From assembly GCF_001027285.1 (NCBI RefSeq), contig NZ_CP011509.1, forward strand, positions 4,906,501 through 4,970,500: a stretch of 64,000 bases of DNA. Reading direction: 5' to 3'. Source of the DNA: Archangium gephyra. Its GTDB lineage: Bacteria; Myxococcota; Myxococcia; Myxococcales; Myxococcaceae. Positions 1 through 7,992 of this stretch are shown here, in pieces (positions within the stretch are counted from its first letter, which is position 1; every line of letters starts with the position of its first letter). A program made the translations under genes and the position numbers. Under the pieces are notes generated by a model that saw nothing but the letters and a program-made list of their open reading frames with translations, was not told where the DNA came from and made no database searches.

Positions 1-837
1 CTTCTGCTCCTGCTCCGGCTCGGGGAAGGCGAGGGCGCGGTACCCCTCGAGCGCCGACACCACCTTCTTCACCTGCTCGGAGGCCGCGCGCAGCTCCACC
101 GGCTGCACCAGCTTCCACGGCTTCTCGGTGGTGGCGCGCTCCAGGGTGAAGGCGTTCCTGCGGGCCTTCGCCTCGATGCGCAAGAGCGAGGACTCCTCCA
201 CGGGGAAGACCACCCGGTCCCGCCACTCGTTGGTGTGCTTGAGCAGCACGATGCGGAGCCCGCCCTGGGCGGAGTACACGCGCGGGTCTCCCTCGCGGCG
301 CACGTACACCGAGCCGTCGAAGTTGTTCTCGACACCCAGATAGATGGTCGTCGAGCGCTGGCGCGAGGGCTCCTCCGCGCCGCCGCCCTGGGCGTCCGGC
401 ACGTAGGCGCGAGCCGTCACGGTGCCGCGGGGCTGCTTCAGCCCGTAGCGCTCCAGGTCCGCGTCGGTGGGCTTCTCCTCGAGGGTGGCCTTGAACTTCG
501 CGGCGGACAGCTGGCTGAGCAGATTGCTCACCTCCGTCTTGTCCGCCCGCGCGGAGATGGGCGAGGTGATGCGCCAGGTGTTGTCCTTCAGCTCCATCAC
601 CGTCTTGCCCTGGGGCACCTCGACGGAGAGCCAGGTGAAGACGGGCTCGGGCGGGGCGCCCTTGTCGGTGCCGGTCTCGCCGGGGGTGTTGAGGGCGAAG
701 ACCTTCTCCTCCGCCTCCTTGCGCTGGTTCTCCTTCTGCTCCGGCTGCATCACGCCGAAGTACGCATAGAGACCGAGCCCACCGGCCACCAGGGCGGCGG
801 CGAGCAACGTGACGAGGTTCTTCTGTTGGGCGTTCAC
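1..837 (-). CDS. DUF4340-type membrane-anchored protein (partial)
   Basis: The gene is read on the minus strand from a GTG at 837 and runs off the left edge of the window, so about 279 codons are visible. The start codon overlaps the TGA of the upstream gene (834-836), which argues for translational coupling and fixes the start. The product has one N-terminal membrane segment (about residues 7-25) followed by a soluble, beta-rich, charged region of the kind annotated DUF4340, expected outside the cytoplasmic membrane. Proteins of this type often close operons encoding Gld-like ABC exporters, as here. Its biochemical role is unknown. I infer that it works with the ABC complex encoded just upstream. 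The C-terminus is not visible. Confidence 0.75.
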   Translation of the reverse strand, partial: MNAQQKNLVTLLAAALVAGGLGLYAYFGVMQPEQKENQRKEAEEKVFALNTPGETGTDKGAPPEPVFTWLSVEVPQGKTVMELKDNTWRITSPISARADKTEVSNLLSQLSAAKFKATLEEKPTDADLERYGLKQPRGTVTARAYVPDAQGGGAEEPSRQRSTTIYLGVENNFDGSVYVRREGDPRVYSAQGGLRIVLLKHTNEWRDRVVFPVEESSLLRIEAKARRNAFTLERATTEKPWKLVQPVELRAASEQVKKVVSALEGYRALAFPEPEQEQK

Positions 838-2420
838 TTGTTGCGCCTCGAGAGCCAGATGGCCAGGCCCACGCCGAGCAGCGACAGGGGCAGGACGTCG
901 GTGGACACGAAACGGATGCGGTTGAGCATGTCCGCATCCAGCTGGAGGGTGGAGGCCGCGCGGTCCGGAGGACGGATGGTGACCTTGTCCTCCTGGTTGG
1001 TGCTCCAGCCGAGCGCGTTCATCACCAGGTTGCGGTTGCCCTCGTGGCCCCAGTTGGAGTCCATGAGCAGCTCCGAGTCACCCACCACCACGAGCCGCGC
1101 CTCGTCGGAGCGCTTGTCCGGCGCCCCCGAGGTGCCGCGCGTGCTGGCCGTCACCAGGGGAATCTGGCCGGTGCGCTCGCCCACGCCGGGCTCCGGCTTG
1201 TCGTCGGGCGTCAGCTCCACCCAGCCGAAGGGCGAGGTGCTGACGACCGGCACCACCTTCACGCCCTCGGCCAGCCCCTGGGTCAGCACGTTGAGGGCAC
1301 GGGAGGTGGGGAACTCGATGTTGAGCTCCCGCTGCTTGAGGGGCAGGGAGATCTCGTGCTGGCCGTAGAACAGCGAGAGCACGACGTAGGGGCTGCCGCT
1401 GTTGAACTGCGCATCGGCGACCACGCCCGGGTCGATTCCCACGCCGTACTCGGTGAGCAGGGCGGACAGGTCCGGGCCGGGCTCTCCATAGGCCTCGGCG
1501 AAGTAGATCAGGCGTCCGCCCGCGGACAGGTACTGACGCAGCGACTCCACCTCGGAGGGGCTGAAGCGCCCCTTGGCACCCGCGACGATCACCAGCGCGG
1601 CATCCCGGGGCACCGTGGTGCCACCCGCGAGGTTGAGCTCCTGGGTGACGTAGCCCTCCTGGGTGAGCTGCTGCTTCATCTCCGAGAGGCTCGTCGTCCG
1701 GCCGCGCTGGCCGGGCATGGGCATGGGCTGATTGAGCGGCCACTCGCCGTGGCCCACCACGAAGTACACCTTCTGCTCGCTCGTCCGGGTGAGCTTGATG
1801 AGAGCGTTGGTGAGCTCCTGCTCGCTGATGATGTTGAGCGAGGTATGGGACTCGCTGGCTCCCTCGCCGCGCGTGAGCACCACGGTGATCTGGCCCTCGT
1901 GCAGGTCGTACTTGGAGGCCAGGTCCGGATAGCGGCGCGGATCCTTGAAGGAGTAGTCGAACTTGTCCGGAGCCTCCGCGTGGTAGCGGTCGAAGGTGAC
2001 CTGCAGGGCCTCGTAGGCGGGGTGGTCCGTGGGGATGAAGCCGATGGCGCGCACCGGCTCGCGCAGGCCCTGGAGCGTGCTCATCGTCTGGGGCGAGAGC
2101 GTGAAGATCTTCTGCTCCGTCAGATCCCAGCGCACGTTCTTCTTGTGGGCGATGTAGTTGATGGCCACCAGGGCGCCCAGCGTCAGCAGCAGCGTGAGCG
2201 CGGTGCTGCCGAAGAAGAAGCTGGAGCGCCGCGAGGCGAACTGGCCGAACTGCTGGAAGTTCGTGGCGAAGTAGAGGCCCAGGAGCACCAGCCCGGCCAC
2301 CACCTTGACGGCGGCGATGGCGAAGGAGCCCGAGGAGAAGAAGAGGGTGAAGGGGCTGGAGAACAGCAGCAGCAGCCCGAAGCCACCCAGGATCTTGCCG
2401 ATGTTGGACGCTTTCATCAC
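834..2420 (-). CDS. GldG-like ABC transporter auxiliary protein
   Basis: A 528-residue protein with three hydrophobic segments in its first 110 residues, a large extracytoplasmic domain of the GldG/ABC-type uncharacterised transport family, and one C-terminal membrane helix ending in basic residues. Family knowledge: GldG partners a GldA ATPase and a GldF permease, first described in Flavobacterium gliding, but homologues occur in many non-gliding bacteria. The start may be GTG at 2420 or the adjacent ATG at 2417. Only a base or so separates it from the permease stop at 2422, so the genes are co-transcribed and probably translationally coupled. The substrate cannot be read from the sequence. 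Lying near a gliding cluster does not show a role in gliding. Confidence 0.8.
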   Translation of the reverse strand: MMKASNIGKILGGFGLLLLFSSPFTLFFSSGSFAIAAVKVVAGLVLLGLYFATNFQQFGQFASRRSSFFFGSTALTLLLTLGALVAINYIAHKKNVRWDLTEQKIFTLSPQTMSTLQGLREPVRAIGFIPTDHPAYEALQVTFDRYHAEAPDKFDYSFKDPRRYPDLASKYDLHEGQITVVLTRGEGASESHTSLNIISEQELTNALIKLTRTSEQKVYFVVGHGEWPLNQPMPMPGQRGRTTSLSEMKQQLTQEGYVTQELNLAGGTTVPRDAALVIVAGAKGRFSPSEVESLRQYLSAGGRLIYFAEAYGEPGPDLSALLTEYGVGIDPGVVADAQFNSGSPYVVLSLFYGQHEISLPLKQRELNIEFPTSRALNVLTQGLAEGVKVVPVVSTSPFGWVELTPDDKPEPGVGERTGQIPLVTASTRGTSGAPDKRSDEARLVVVGDSELLMDSNWGHEGNRNLVMNALGWSTNQEDKVTIRPPDRAASTLQLDADMLNRIRFVSTDVLPLSLLGVGLAIWLSRRNK

Positions 2421-2421
2421 G

Positions 2422-3216
2422 TCAGGCCCAGCGCTGTGCTTCCACCGTGCGGTGGCTGAGCAGCAGCGAGAAGAAGATGACGGAGAAGAAGAAGACGAGC
2501 GCCTTGAGGTCCAACACGCCGCGCATGAGGCCCTGCAGCTGCGCGCCGAAGGACAGGTAGTTGATGAAGGAGCGCACGGGCTCCTCGGTGGCCTGGGCCA
2601 GGCCCTGCAGCAGCATCCACGGCAGCAGCACCGCGAAGGTGACGAGCGCGGCCACCATCTGGCTCTCCGTCAGCGAGGAGATGAACATGCCCACGGCCAT
2701 GCAGGTGGCGCCCCACAGCAGCAGCCCGCCGTAGCCCAGCAGCACCGTGCCCCACTCGAGCGCGCTGCCGGAGTCCGCCTGTCCGAAGACGGTGAGCAGC
2801 ACCGGGAAGAAGATGGTGAGCCCCAGGGTGGTGGTGATGATGCCCAGGCCGCCGAGGTACTTGCCCAGGACGATCTCCACGGGCCGCACGGGCGCCGTCA
2901 TCAGCAGCTCGAACGTCTTGTTGCGCTTCTCCTCCGCGAACAGCCGCATGGAGAGGAAGGGCACCACGAAGAGGGTGATCATCACCACCGTGGACCAGAA
3001 GGGCACCATCACGCCGTCGGTGAGGTTGCGGAACTCCTGGGGGATGCGATCCCAGCCGTACGTGCGCGCCATCTCCTGGGCGCGCTGGAAGTCGTAGAGG
3101 GAGTTGACGAAGAAGAACGACGAGACGGCCAGCATCGCCGTGAAGACGGCGTAGGCCCACGGCGTGGTGAAGTAGATGGACAGCTCTTTGCGGGCGATGG
3201 CCAGCGCGGTGCGCAT
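2422..3216 (-). CDS. ABC-2 type permease, GldF-like
   Basis: A 264-residue integral membrane protein with about six hydrophobic helices. It begins MRTALAIARKEL, a typical opening for ABC-2 permeases in which a short amphipathic KEL-type segment precedes the first helix. The conserved cytoplasmic stretch around FAEEKRNKTFELLMTAPV, with its EEKR.KT.ELL signature, is characteristic of the GldF/ABC-2 permease family. The ATG at 3216 was chosen because the frame upstream runs through the neighbouring ATPase gene and lacks permease features. It follows the ATPase by 38 bases and precedes the GldG-like gene directly. Together the three should form one exporter in the cytoplasmic membrane. Confidence 0.85.
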   Translation of the reverse strand: MRTALAIARKELSIYFTTPWAYAVFTAMLAVSSFFFVNSLYDFQRAQEMARTYGWDRIPQEFRNLTDGVMVPFWSTVVMITLFVVPFLSMRLFAEEKRNKTFELLMTAPVRPVEIVLGKYLGGLGIITTTLGLTIFFPVLLTVFGQADSGSALEWGTVLLGYGGLLLWGATCMAVGMFISSLTESQMVAALVTFAVLLPWMLLQGLAQATEEPVRSFINYLSFGAQLQGLMRGVLDLKALVFFFSVIFFSLLLSHRTVEAQRWA

Positions 3217-3254
3217 GAGGCCTCCAGGAGCGTGTGCGAGGGGACGCGCGGGCC

Positions 3255-3986
3255 TCAGGCCGCGGTCAACTTGATGAAGATCTCCTCCAGCGAGACGTTC
3301 TCCGCCTTGCCGCCGTGCACCTTGGCGAGCTTGCGGATCTGATCGTACGCGACCACCCGGCCCTGGTTGATGATGAGGACCTTCTCGCAGGTCATCGTCA
3401 CCTCGGGGAGGATGTGGGTGGAGAGGATGACGGTGTGTTTGCCCGCCAGGCCCTTGATGAGGCCGCGCACCTCGGCGCGCTGGGCGGGATCCAATCCTTC
3501 GGTGGGCTCGTCGAGGATGAGCACCGGCGGGGAGCCGAGCAGGGCCTGGGCAATCCCCACGCGCTGCTTGTAGCCCTTGGAGAGGTTCTGGATGACGCGG
3601 CCCATGACATCCGCCAGCCCGGTGAGGCCGGCCACCCGCTCCACCTCGGCGCGAAGGCCGCGGCCGGGCAGCCGCTTGAGCTCGGCCACGAACTTCAGGT
3701 ACCCGGCCACCGTCATCTCCGGGTAGAGGGGCGGGGTCTCGGGCAGGTAGCCGATCCGCCGCTTGACCTCCAGGGGCTGCTCGAAGACGTCGAAGCCCGC
3801 CACCTTCGCCACGCCCTCGGAGGGGGGCAGGAAGCCGGTGAGGATCTTCATGGTGGTGGACTTGCCCGCGCCGTTGGGGCCGAGGAACCCGAGGATCTCT
3901 CCCTCGGCGACCGAGAAGTTCAGGCAGTCCACCGCGACCCGTTCCCGGTATCGCTTGGTGAGGTTCTGGACCTCGATCATGGGCAT
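3255..3986 (-). CDS. ABC transporter ATPase, GldA-like
   Basis: A 243-residue nucleotide-binding subunit with Walker A GPNGAGKST (residues 36-44), signature LSKGYKQR, Walker B VLILDEPTEGLDP and a following STHI switch histidine. The slightly divergent signature (LSKGYKQR rather than LSGGQ.QR) is normal in the GldA/CcmA-like group of ABC-2 ATPases. ATG 3986 is preferred because a promoter lies just upstream (4023-4050) and gives a 5' leader of about 30 nt; a second in-frame ATG sits two codons later. This is the first gene of the four-gene minus-strand operon and energises the permease encoded next. Confidence 0.88.
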   Translation of the reverse strand: MPMIEVQNLTKRYRERVAVDCLNFSVAEGEILGFLGPNGAGKSTTMKILTGFLPPSEGVAKVAGFDVFEQPLEVKRRIGYLPETPPLYPEMTVAGYLKFVAELKRLPGRGLRAEVERVAGLTGLADVMGRVIQNLSKGYKQRVGIAQALLGSPPVLILDEPTEGLDPAQRAEVRGLIKGLAGKHTVILSTHILPEVTMTCEKVLIINQGRVVAYDQIRKLAKVHGGKAENVSLEEIFIKLTAA

Positions 3987-4022
3987 GGGGAAGCTCCGGA
4001 AAGAAGCGTTCGACCGGCGGCC

Positions 4023-4050
4023 GATATAAGAGCCGGTTTCGGACTGTCAA
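4023..4050 (-). promoter_or_regulatory. sigma70-like promoter of the Gld-type ABC operon
   Basis: Read on the minus strand, a perfect TTGACA (4045-4050) is followed after a 16-base spacer by TATATC (4023-4028), matching 4 of 6 consensus positions. The predicted start of transcription is near 4016, about 30 nt before the ATPase start codon. It lies in the 207-base region divergent to the aspartate kinase gene. I see no equally good promoter facing the kinase. Confidence 0.6.
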
Positions 4051-4193
4051 GGCGGGCGGGCAGGCGTGGGCGGGTCACGGGAGGGCGCTGGCGAGCCTTG
4101 TGCATGAGTGACTTCCAGTGTGTCTGGGCGGACACGCCCGGCAGGTTACCTGTGACCTCCACCGGGCCCTAGGAACAAAGCAGCGGGTGCTTT

Positions 4194-5384
4194 ATGCCAA
4201 TCGTGGTTCAGAAGTACGGCGGTTCGTCGGTCGCCGATGTGGAGAAGATCCGCAAGGTCGCACTCCGGGTGAAGGAGACACGGGAGCGGGGCTACCAGGT
4301 GGTGGTGGTGGTCTCGGCCATGGGGGACACGACGGACGAGCTGCTGGCGCTGGCCAAGCAGGTGTCGCCGGATCCGCCCCGGCGCGAGCTGGACATGCTG
4401 CTGACGTGCGGGGAGCGCATCTCCATGGCTCTGTTGTCGATGGCGCTGCAGGAGCAGGGGGTGGCGGCCATCAGCTTCACGGGGAGCCAGAGCGGCATCA
4501 TCACGAACGACGCGCACTCGCAGGCGCGCATCGTGGAGGTGAGGCCGTACCGCATCCAGGACGAGCTGGCGCGGGGCAAGGTGGTGATCGTCGCGGGGTA
4601 CCAGGGCGTCTCGTACAAGCGGGAGGTGACGACGCTGGGGCGAGGGGGCTCGGACACGACGGCGGTGGCGCTGGCGGCGGCGCTGAGCGCGGAGTCGTGT
4701 GAGATCTACTCGGACGTGGACGGGGTGTTCAGCGCGGATCCGCGGGTGGTGCCGGACGCGAGGAAGCTGGAGACGCTCTCGTACGACGAGATGCAGGAGC
4801 TGGCGAGCGCGGGGGCGAAGGTGCTGAACGCGCAAGCGGTGGAGTTCGCGAAGGCGAAGGGGATCGTCATCCTGGCGCGGACGGCGCATGCGGCGGGGAC
4901 GGGGACGGCGGTGCAGGAGGTGGCGCCGGCGGACACGCGGGTGAGGGGGGTGACGGCGGAGGCGGAGATGGCGGTGCTGTCGGCGGCGGTGGAGGCGGTG
5001 AAGCTGCCGGAGCTGCTGGAGTTCCTGGACGCGCGCGGGGTACGCGGGAGGGCGCTGGCGTTCGATGGGCTGATGGGGCAGGGGAGGACGTTCATCGCGG
5101 TGCCGTTGCAGGACGTGCACGGGCTGGAGGTGCTGAAGCGGGACGTGGGGGCGCGCTTCGGGGAGGCGGTGACGCTGCGGGAGGAGGTGGGGACGGTGAC
5201 GGCGGTGGGCGCGGGGATGAACGCGGACTGGAGCTACCTGAGGAGGGCGCTGGGAGTGGCGGAGGAGCTGGGCGCGAGGGTGCACGCGGTGCACACGTCG
5301 CCGTTGCAGCTGACGCTGCTGGTGGACAAGCAGCACCTCAAACCGCTCACGGCGAGGCTGCACCGGGAGTTCCTCGGAGCCTGA
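4194..5384 (+). CDS. lysC: Aspartate kinase
   Basis: A 396-residue aspartokinase that phosphorylates L-aspartate with ATP, the entry step to lysine, threonine, methionine and diaminopimelate. Visible motifs are KYGGSS near the N-terminus, the [15 protein letters not shown] nucleotide/substrate motif, and [15 protein letters not shown]. The last 140 or so residues form two ACT domains (starting at [12 protein letters not shown] and at [12 protein letters not shown]), the usual site of feedback inhibition by lysine and/or threonine. Length is normal for the single-function type. The gene stands alone between a divergent ABC operon and a cyclase gene starting 13 bases after its stop. The symbol lysC is conventional (also ask). 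The effector specificity of the ACT domains cannot be read here. Confidence 0.92.
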   Translation: MPIVVQKYGGSSVADVEKIRKVALRVKETRERGYQVVVVVSAMGDTTDELLALAKQVSPDPPRRELDMLLTCGERISMALLSMALQEQGVAAISFTGSQSGIITNDAHSQARIVEVRPYRIQDELARGKVVIVAGYQGVSYKREVTTLGRGGSDTTAVALAAALSAESCEIYSDVDGVFSADPRVVPDARKLETLSYDEMQELASAGAKVLNAQAVEFAKAKGIVILARTAHAAGTGTAVQEVAPADTRVRGVTAEAEMAVLSAAVEAVKLPELLEFLDARGVRGRALAFDGLMGQGRTFIAVPLQDVHGLEVLKRDVGARFGEAVTLREEVGTVTAVGAGMNADWSYLRRALGVAEELGARVHAVHTSPLQLTLLVDKQHLKPLTARLHREFLGA

Positions 5385-5397
5385 CAGGATATCGAGG

Positions 5398-6651
5398 GTG
5401 CAAAGACAATCCCCCGCACCGTTCACGAACCCGGGCGCCGACACCACGGCCCAGGAGATCGAGCAGACACTCGCCCAGAGCCGGGCCTCCGCCGAGCGGA
5501 GCATCGCGCTCTACCGCGTCTGGATCGTGAGCGCCGTGGGGCTGCTCTCGATCTGGCCCTACCTCGCTGGGGGAAGCGCGTTCTCGTTCATCGTCTCCAG
5601 CGTCTACCTCGCGTACTCGCTGGGGGTGCTGGCCTGGACACGCCGCCGCATGCCGCGCTGGCTGGGCGAGGCCACGCTGCTGGTCGACCTCGTCTCGATG
5701 GCCGCCTTCTACGTGGTGCTCCCGCGCTTCGATGCGACGGGCCAGACGCCGCGCTGGACGCTGTACATCCTCCCCTCGTTGCTGATGGTCACCCTGCTCA
5801 GCAACTTCCTGAGGTACTCGGGCCGGTTCGCCATCGCCAGCAGCACGGTGGCGGCGGTGCTGTTCCTGGGGGTGAGCGTCTCGCAGGACGACTTCCACCC
5901 GGCGCAGCTCTCCACCGCGGCCATCCTCGTCGTCTCCGGCTTCATCGCCGCGAGCAGTGGTGCGCGGGCCCGTCAGAACCTGGATGCCTTCGCCCGGCTG
6001 CGCCTCTTGCGCCGGTACCTGCCGAAGGTCGCGGTGGAGCGGGTGCTGGAGGATCCGCGCGCGGGCATGGCACTGGGCGGCCGCTCCGTCACGGTGACGC
6101 TGCTGGCGACGGACCTGCGCGGCTTCACCTCGATGAGCGAGAAGCTCTCGCCGGAGGAGGTGGTGCGCCAGCTCAACGCGTACCACGCCACGCTGCTCGA
6201 GCAGGTGGAGCGGCACGGGGGCACGCTCGACAAGTTCATCGGGGACGGAGCGCTGGTGGTGTTCGGCTTCGGCACGGAGGAGTCGCCCCAGTCGGACCAC
6301 GGCGCGGCGGCGGCGCTGGCCTGTGCGCGGGACATGCTGGAGGCGCTCGAGCGCCTCAACCGTGAGCGGGCCCAGGCGGGCCTGCCACCGTTGCGGATGG
6401 GAATGGGGCTGCACACGGGCCTGGTGGTGGCGGGGAACATTGGCGTGCCCGGTGTGCGGCTGGAGTTCACGGTGATTGGAGACGCGGTCAATACCGCCGC
6501 GCGGCTGGAGGGGCTCACCAAGGAGGCCGGGGTGCCGGTGCTCATCTCGGCGGAGACGGTGGCCCGGCTGGAGGCGCCTTCGCTGCGCGAGCTGCCCGCG
6601 ATGCGGGTCCGGGGCAGGGACGAGGCGGTGCGGGTCTTCACGCTGCCCTGA
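5398..6651 (+). CDS. Membrane-bound class III adenylate cyclase
   Basis: A 417-residue protein with about six hydrophobic helices (residues roughly 40-190) and a C-terminal class III cyclase domain (about 228-385). Both metal-binding aspartates are present (D239 in LLATDLRGF, D283 in DKFIGDGALV). K279 and D362, at the base-recognition positions, favour ATP over GTP, and N366 and R369 (VNTAARL) fit the transition-state-stabilising pair. It should therefore be a catalytically competent adenylate cyclase that dimerises. The start is GTG at 5398. The membrane part resembles no sensor I can name, so the signal is unknown. It is followed after 15 bases by a gene for a degenerate cyclase-like protein, probably in the same operon. 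Confidence 0.85.
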   Translation: MQRQSPAPFTNPGADTTAQEIEQTLAQSRASAERSIALYRVWIVSAVGLLSIWPYLAGGSAFSFIVSSVYLAYSLGVLAWTRRRMPRWLGEATLLVDLVSMAAFYVVLPRFDATGQTPRWTLYILPSLLMVTLLSNFLRYSGRFAIASSTVAAVLFLGVSVSQDDFHPAQLSTAAILVVSGFIAASSGARARQNLDAFARLRLLRRYLPKVAVERVLEDPRAGMALGGRSVTVTLLATDLRGFTSMSEKLSPEEVVRQLNAYHATLLEQVERHGGTLDKFIGDGALVVFGFGTEESPQSDHGAAAALACARDMLEALERLNRERAQAGLPPLRMGMGLHTGLVVAGNIGVPGVRLEFTVIGDAVNTAARLEGLTKEAGVPVLISAETVARLEAPSLRELPAMRVRGRDEAVRVFTLP

Positions 6652-6666
6652 TAGAATGCCCTCCTG

Positions 6667-7875
6667 ATGGCTACGTACAACATCTCCCTGGCGGATCTGC
6701 GGCAGGACATCGCGGGGCTCATCCCGGCCGGGCTCGTGCTGGGCTGGAACGGGCAGGAGAAGACGTCCGCCCGGCACGAGCAGCTGCTGGCGCCCTTCCG
6801 GAAGCGGGGCACGCTGGTCTCCACGGACTCGGCGGGACTGTCCACGCTGACCCAGCGCTACTCCCTGGCCCAGGTGATGAAGCTCGTCTCCGAGCCCAAG
6901 GAGGTGATCCACGCCTACGGCACCGCGATTGGCGGTGAGGCCATCGGCATCTGGGCGGCGGACAACTCGCAGATGTTCTTCGACGAGACGATCGCTCCAG
7001 CGCGGGTCGTCGCGCAGATGCTCGCGGCGCAGGAGCGGGTGAAGGCTCTGCGGGTGCAGGTGGGGATGGGCATCCACACCTGCGAGTGCTACCGGGTGGG
7101 AGGCGGGCTCTTTGGCGAGGGGGCCGACTTCATCGAGGCCATCGCGGAGGACGCGACCTCGGGAGGAGAGCTCGTGTTGTCGGGGGCGATCTTCGAGCGC
7201 CTCCCGGCGGGGATCCGCGAGGCGGCCCGGGTGCGCGAGGATCTCCGGGGGCAGGGCGTGCTGTGGTCGCTGAAGGACTTCCCCGGACGGGTGGAGGCCG
7301 TGGAAGGCGGCAATCCCCGCTACCCGACGCCCTTCGATGCGGCGTTCTTCCAGCGGGTGCGTTCGATGTCCGTGGAGGAGCTCGGCAGGGAGGCCTTCCC
7401 CGAGTACCGGAAGACGCGGACGGTGGTGTTCGTGAAGGTGGCGCACACCCCGCACGAGTTCCTGCTGGACTCGTTCACGGACATGTCGCTCATCGACCTC
7501 GCGGTCCGCCGGATCGCCTCGTCGCATGGGGCGGACGTCGTGAAGTCCAACGGCACGCTGGCGATCGTGCTCTTCGACGAGGGCCGGGAAGCGGTGGCAT
7601 TCGCACGGGACATCATCGAGGGCCATCGTGCCCTGGGCTTCGAGGCCCACGTAGGTGTGGCGCGGGGCGAGGTCTACCTCTTCCCACTGGCCAACGGAGA
7701 GCGGGAGATCGCGGGCAATCCCGTCAACGTGGCCTCCAAGCTCGCGGAGGACTCGGGCCTGGAGGGAGTGCTCGTCGAGCGCTCCGTCGGGCTCGGAGGA
7801 CTCGAGCGGGACGGAGCGCCCTTCCAGCTGACCCTCTCGAAGGTCGAGCTGACCGGACATCGCTTCTCGGTCTGA
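6667..7875 (+). CDS. Protein with two degenerate cyclase-like domains
   Basis: A 402-residue soluble protein without signal peptide or membrane helix. Its first half resembles a class III cyclase domain: STDSAGLSTL keeps one metal aspartate (D54), but the second metal position reads IGGEAIGIW, with Gly instead of Asp (about residue 90). The distal part (GMGIHT, then GEGADFIEAIAEDA) is recognisably homologous but altered. The second half repeats the pattern in even weaker form (GHRALGFEAHVGVARGEV, then IAGNPVNVASKLAE) and lacks the metal aspartates. I infer a non-catalytic regulator or partner of the neighbouring cyclase. The start ATG at 6667 lies 15 bases after the cyclase stop. No exact family name can be given from the sequence alone. 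Confidence 0.65.
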   Translation: MATYNISLADLRQDIAGLIPAGLVLGWNGQEKTSARHEQLLAPFRKRGTLVSTDSAGLSTLTQRYSLAQVMKLVSEPKEVIHAYGTAIGGEAIGIWAADNSQMFFDETIAPARVVAQMLAAQERVKALRVQVGMGIHTCECYRVGGGLFGEGADFIEAIAEDATSGGELVLSGAIFERLPAGIREAARVREDLRGQGVLWSLKDFPGRVEAVEGGNPRYPTPFDAAFFQRVRSMSVEELGREAFPEYRKTRTVVFVKVAHTPHEFLLDSFTDMSLIDLAVRRIASSHGADVVKSNGTLAIVLFDEGREAVAFARDIIEGHRALGFEAHVGVARGEVYLFPLANGEREIAGNPVNVASKLAEDSGLEGVLVERSVGLGGLERDGAPFQLTLSKVELTGHRFSV

Positions 7876-7992
7876 AGAGAAGAGCAGGCAGGCGCGGATC
7901 TGTCCGACATGCCTCCCAGGGATGGGTGAAACACTTCCCATGCTGGGTCTCGTGCTTACCCTCGCAGCCCCAGGGGGGTTGGGAGGCGGGCC

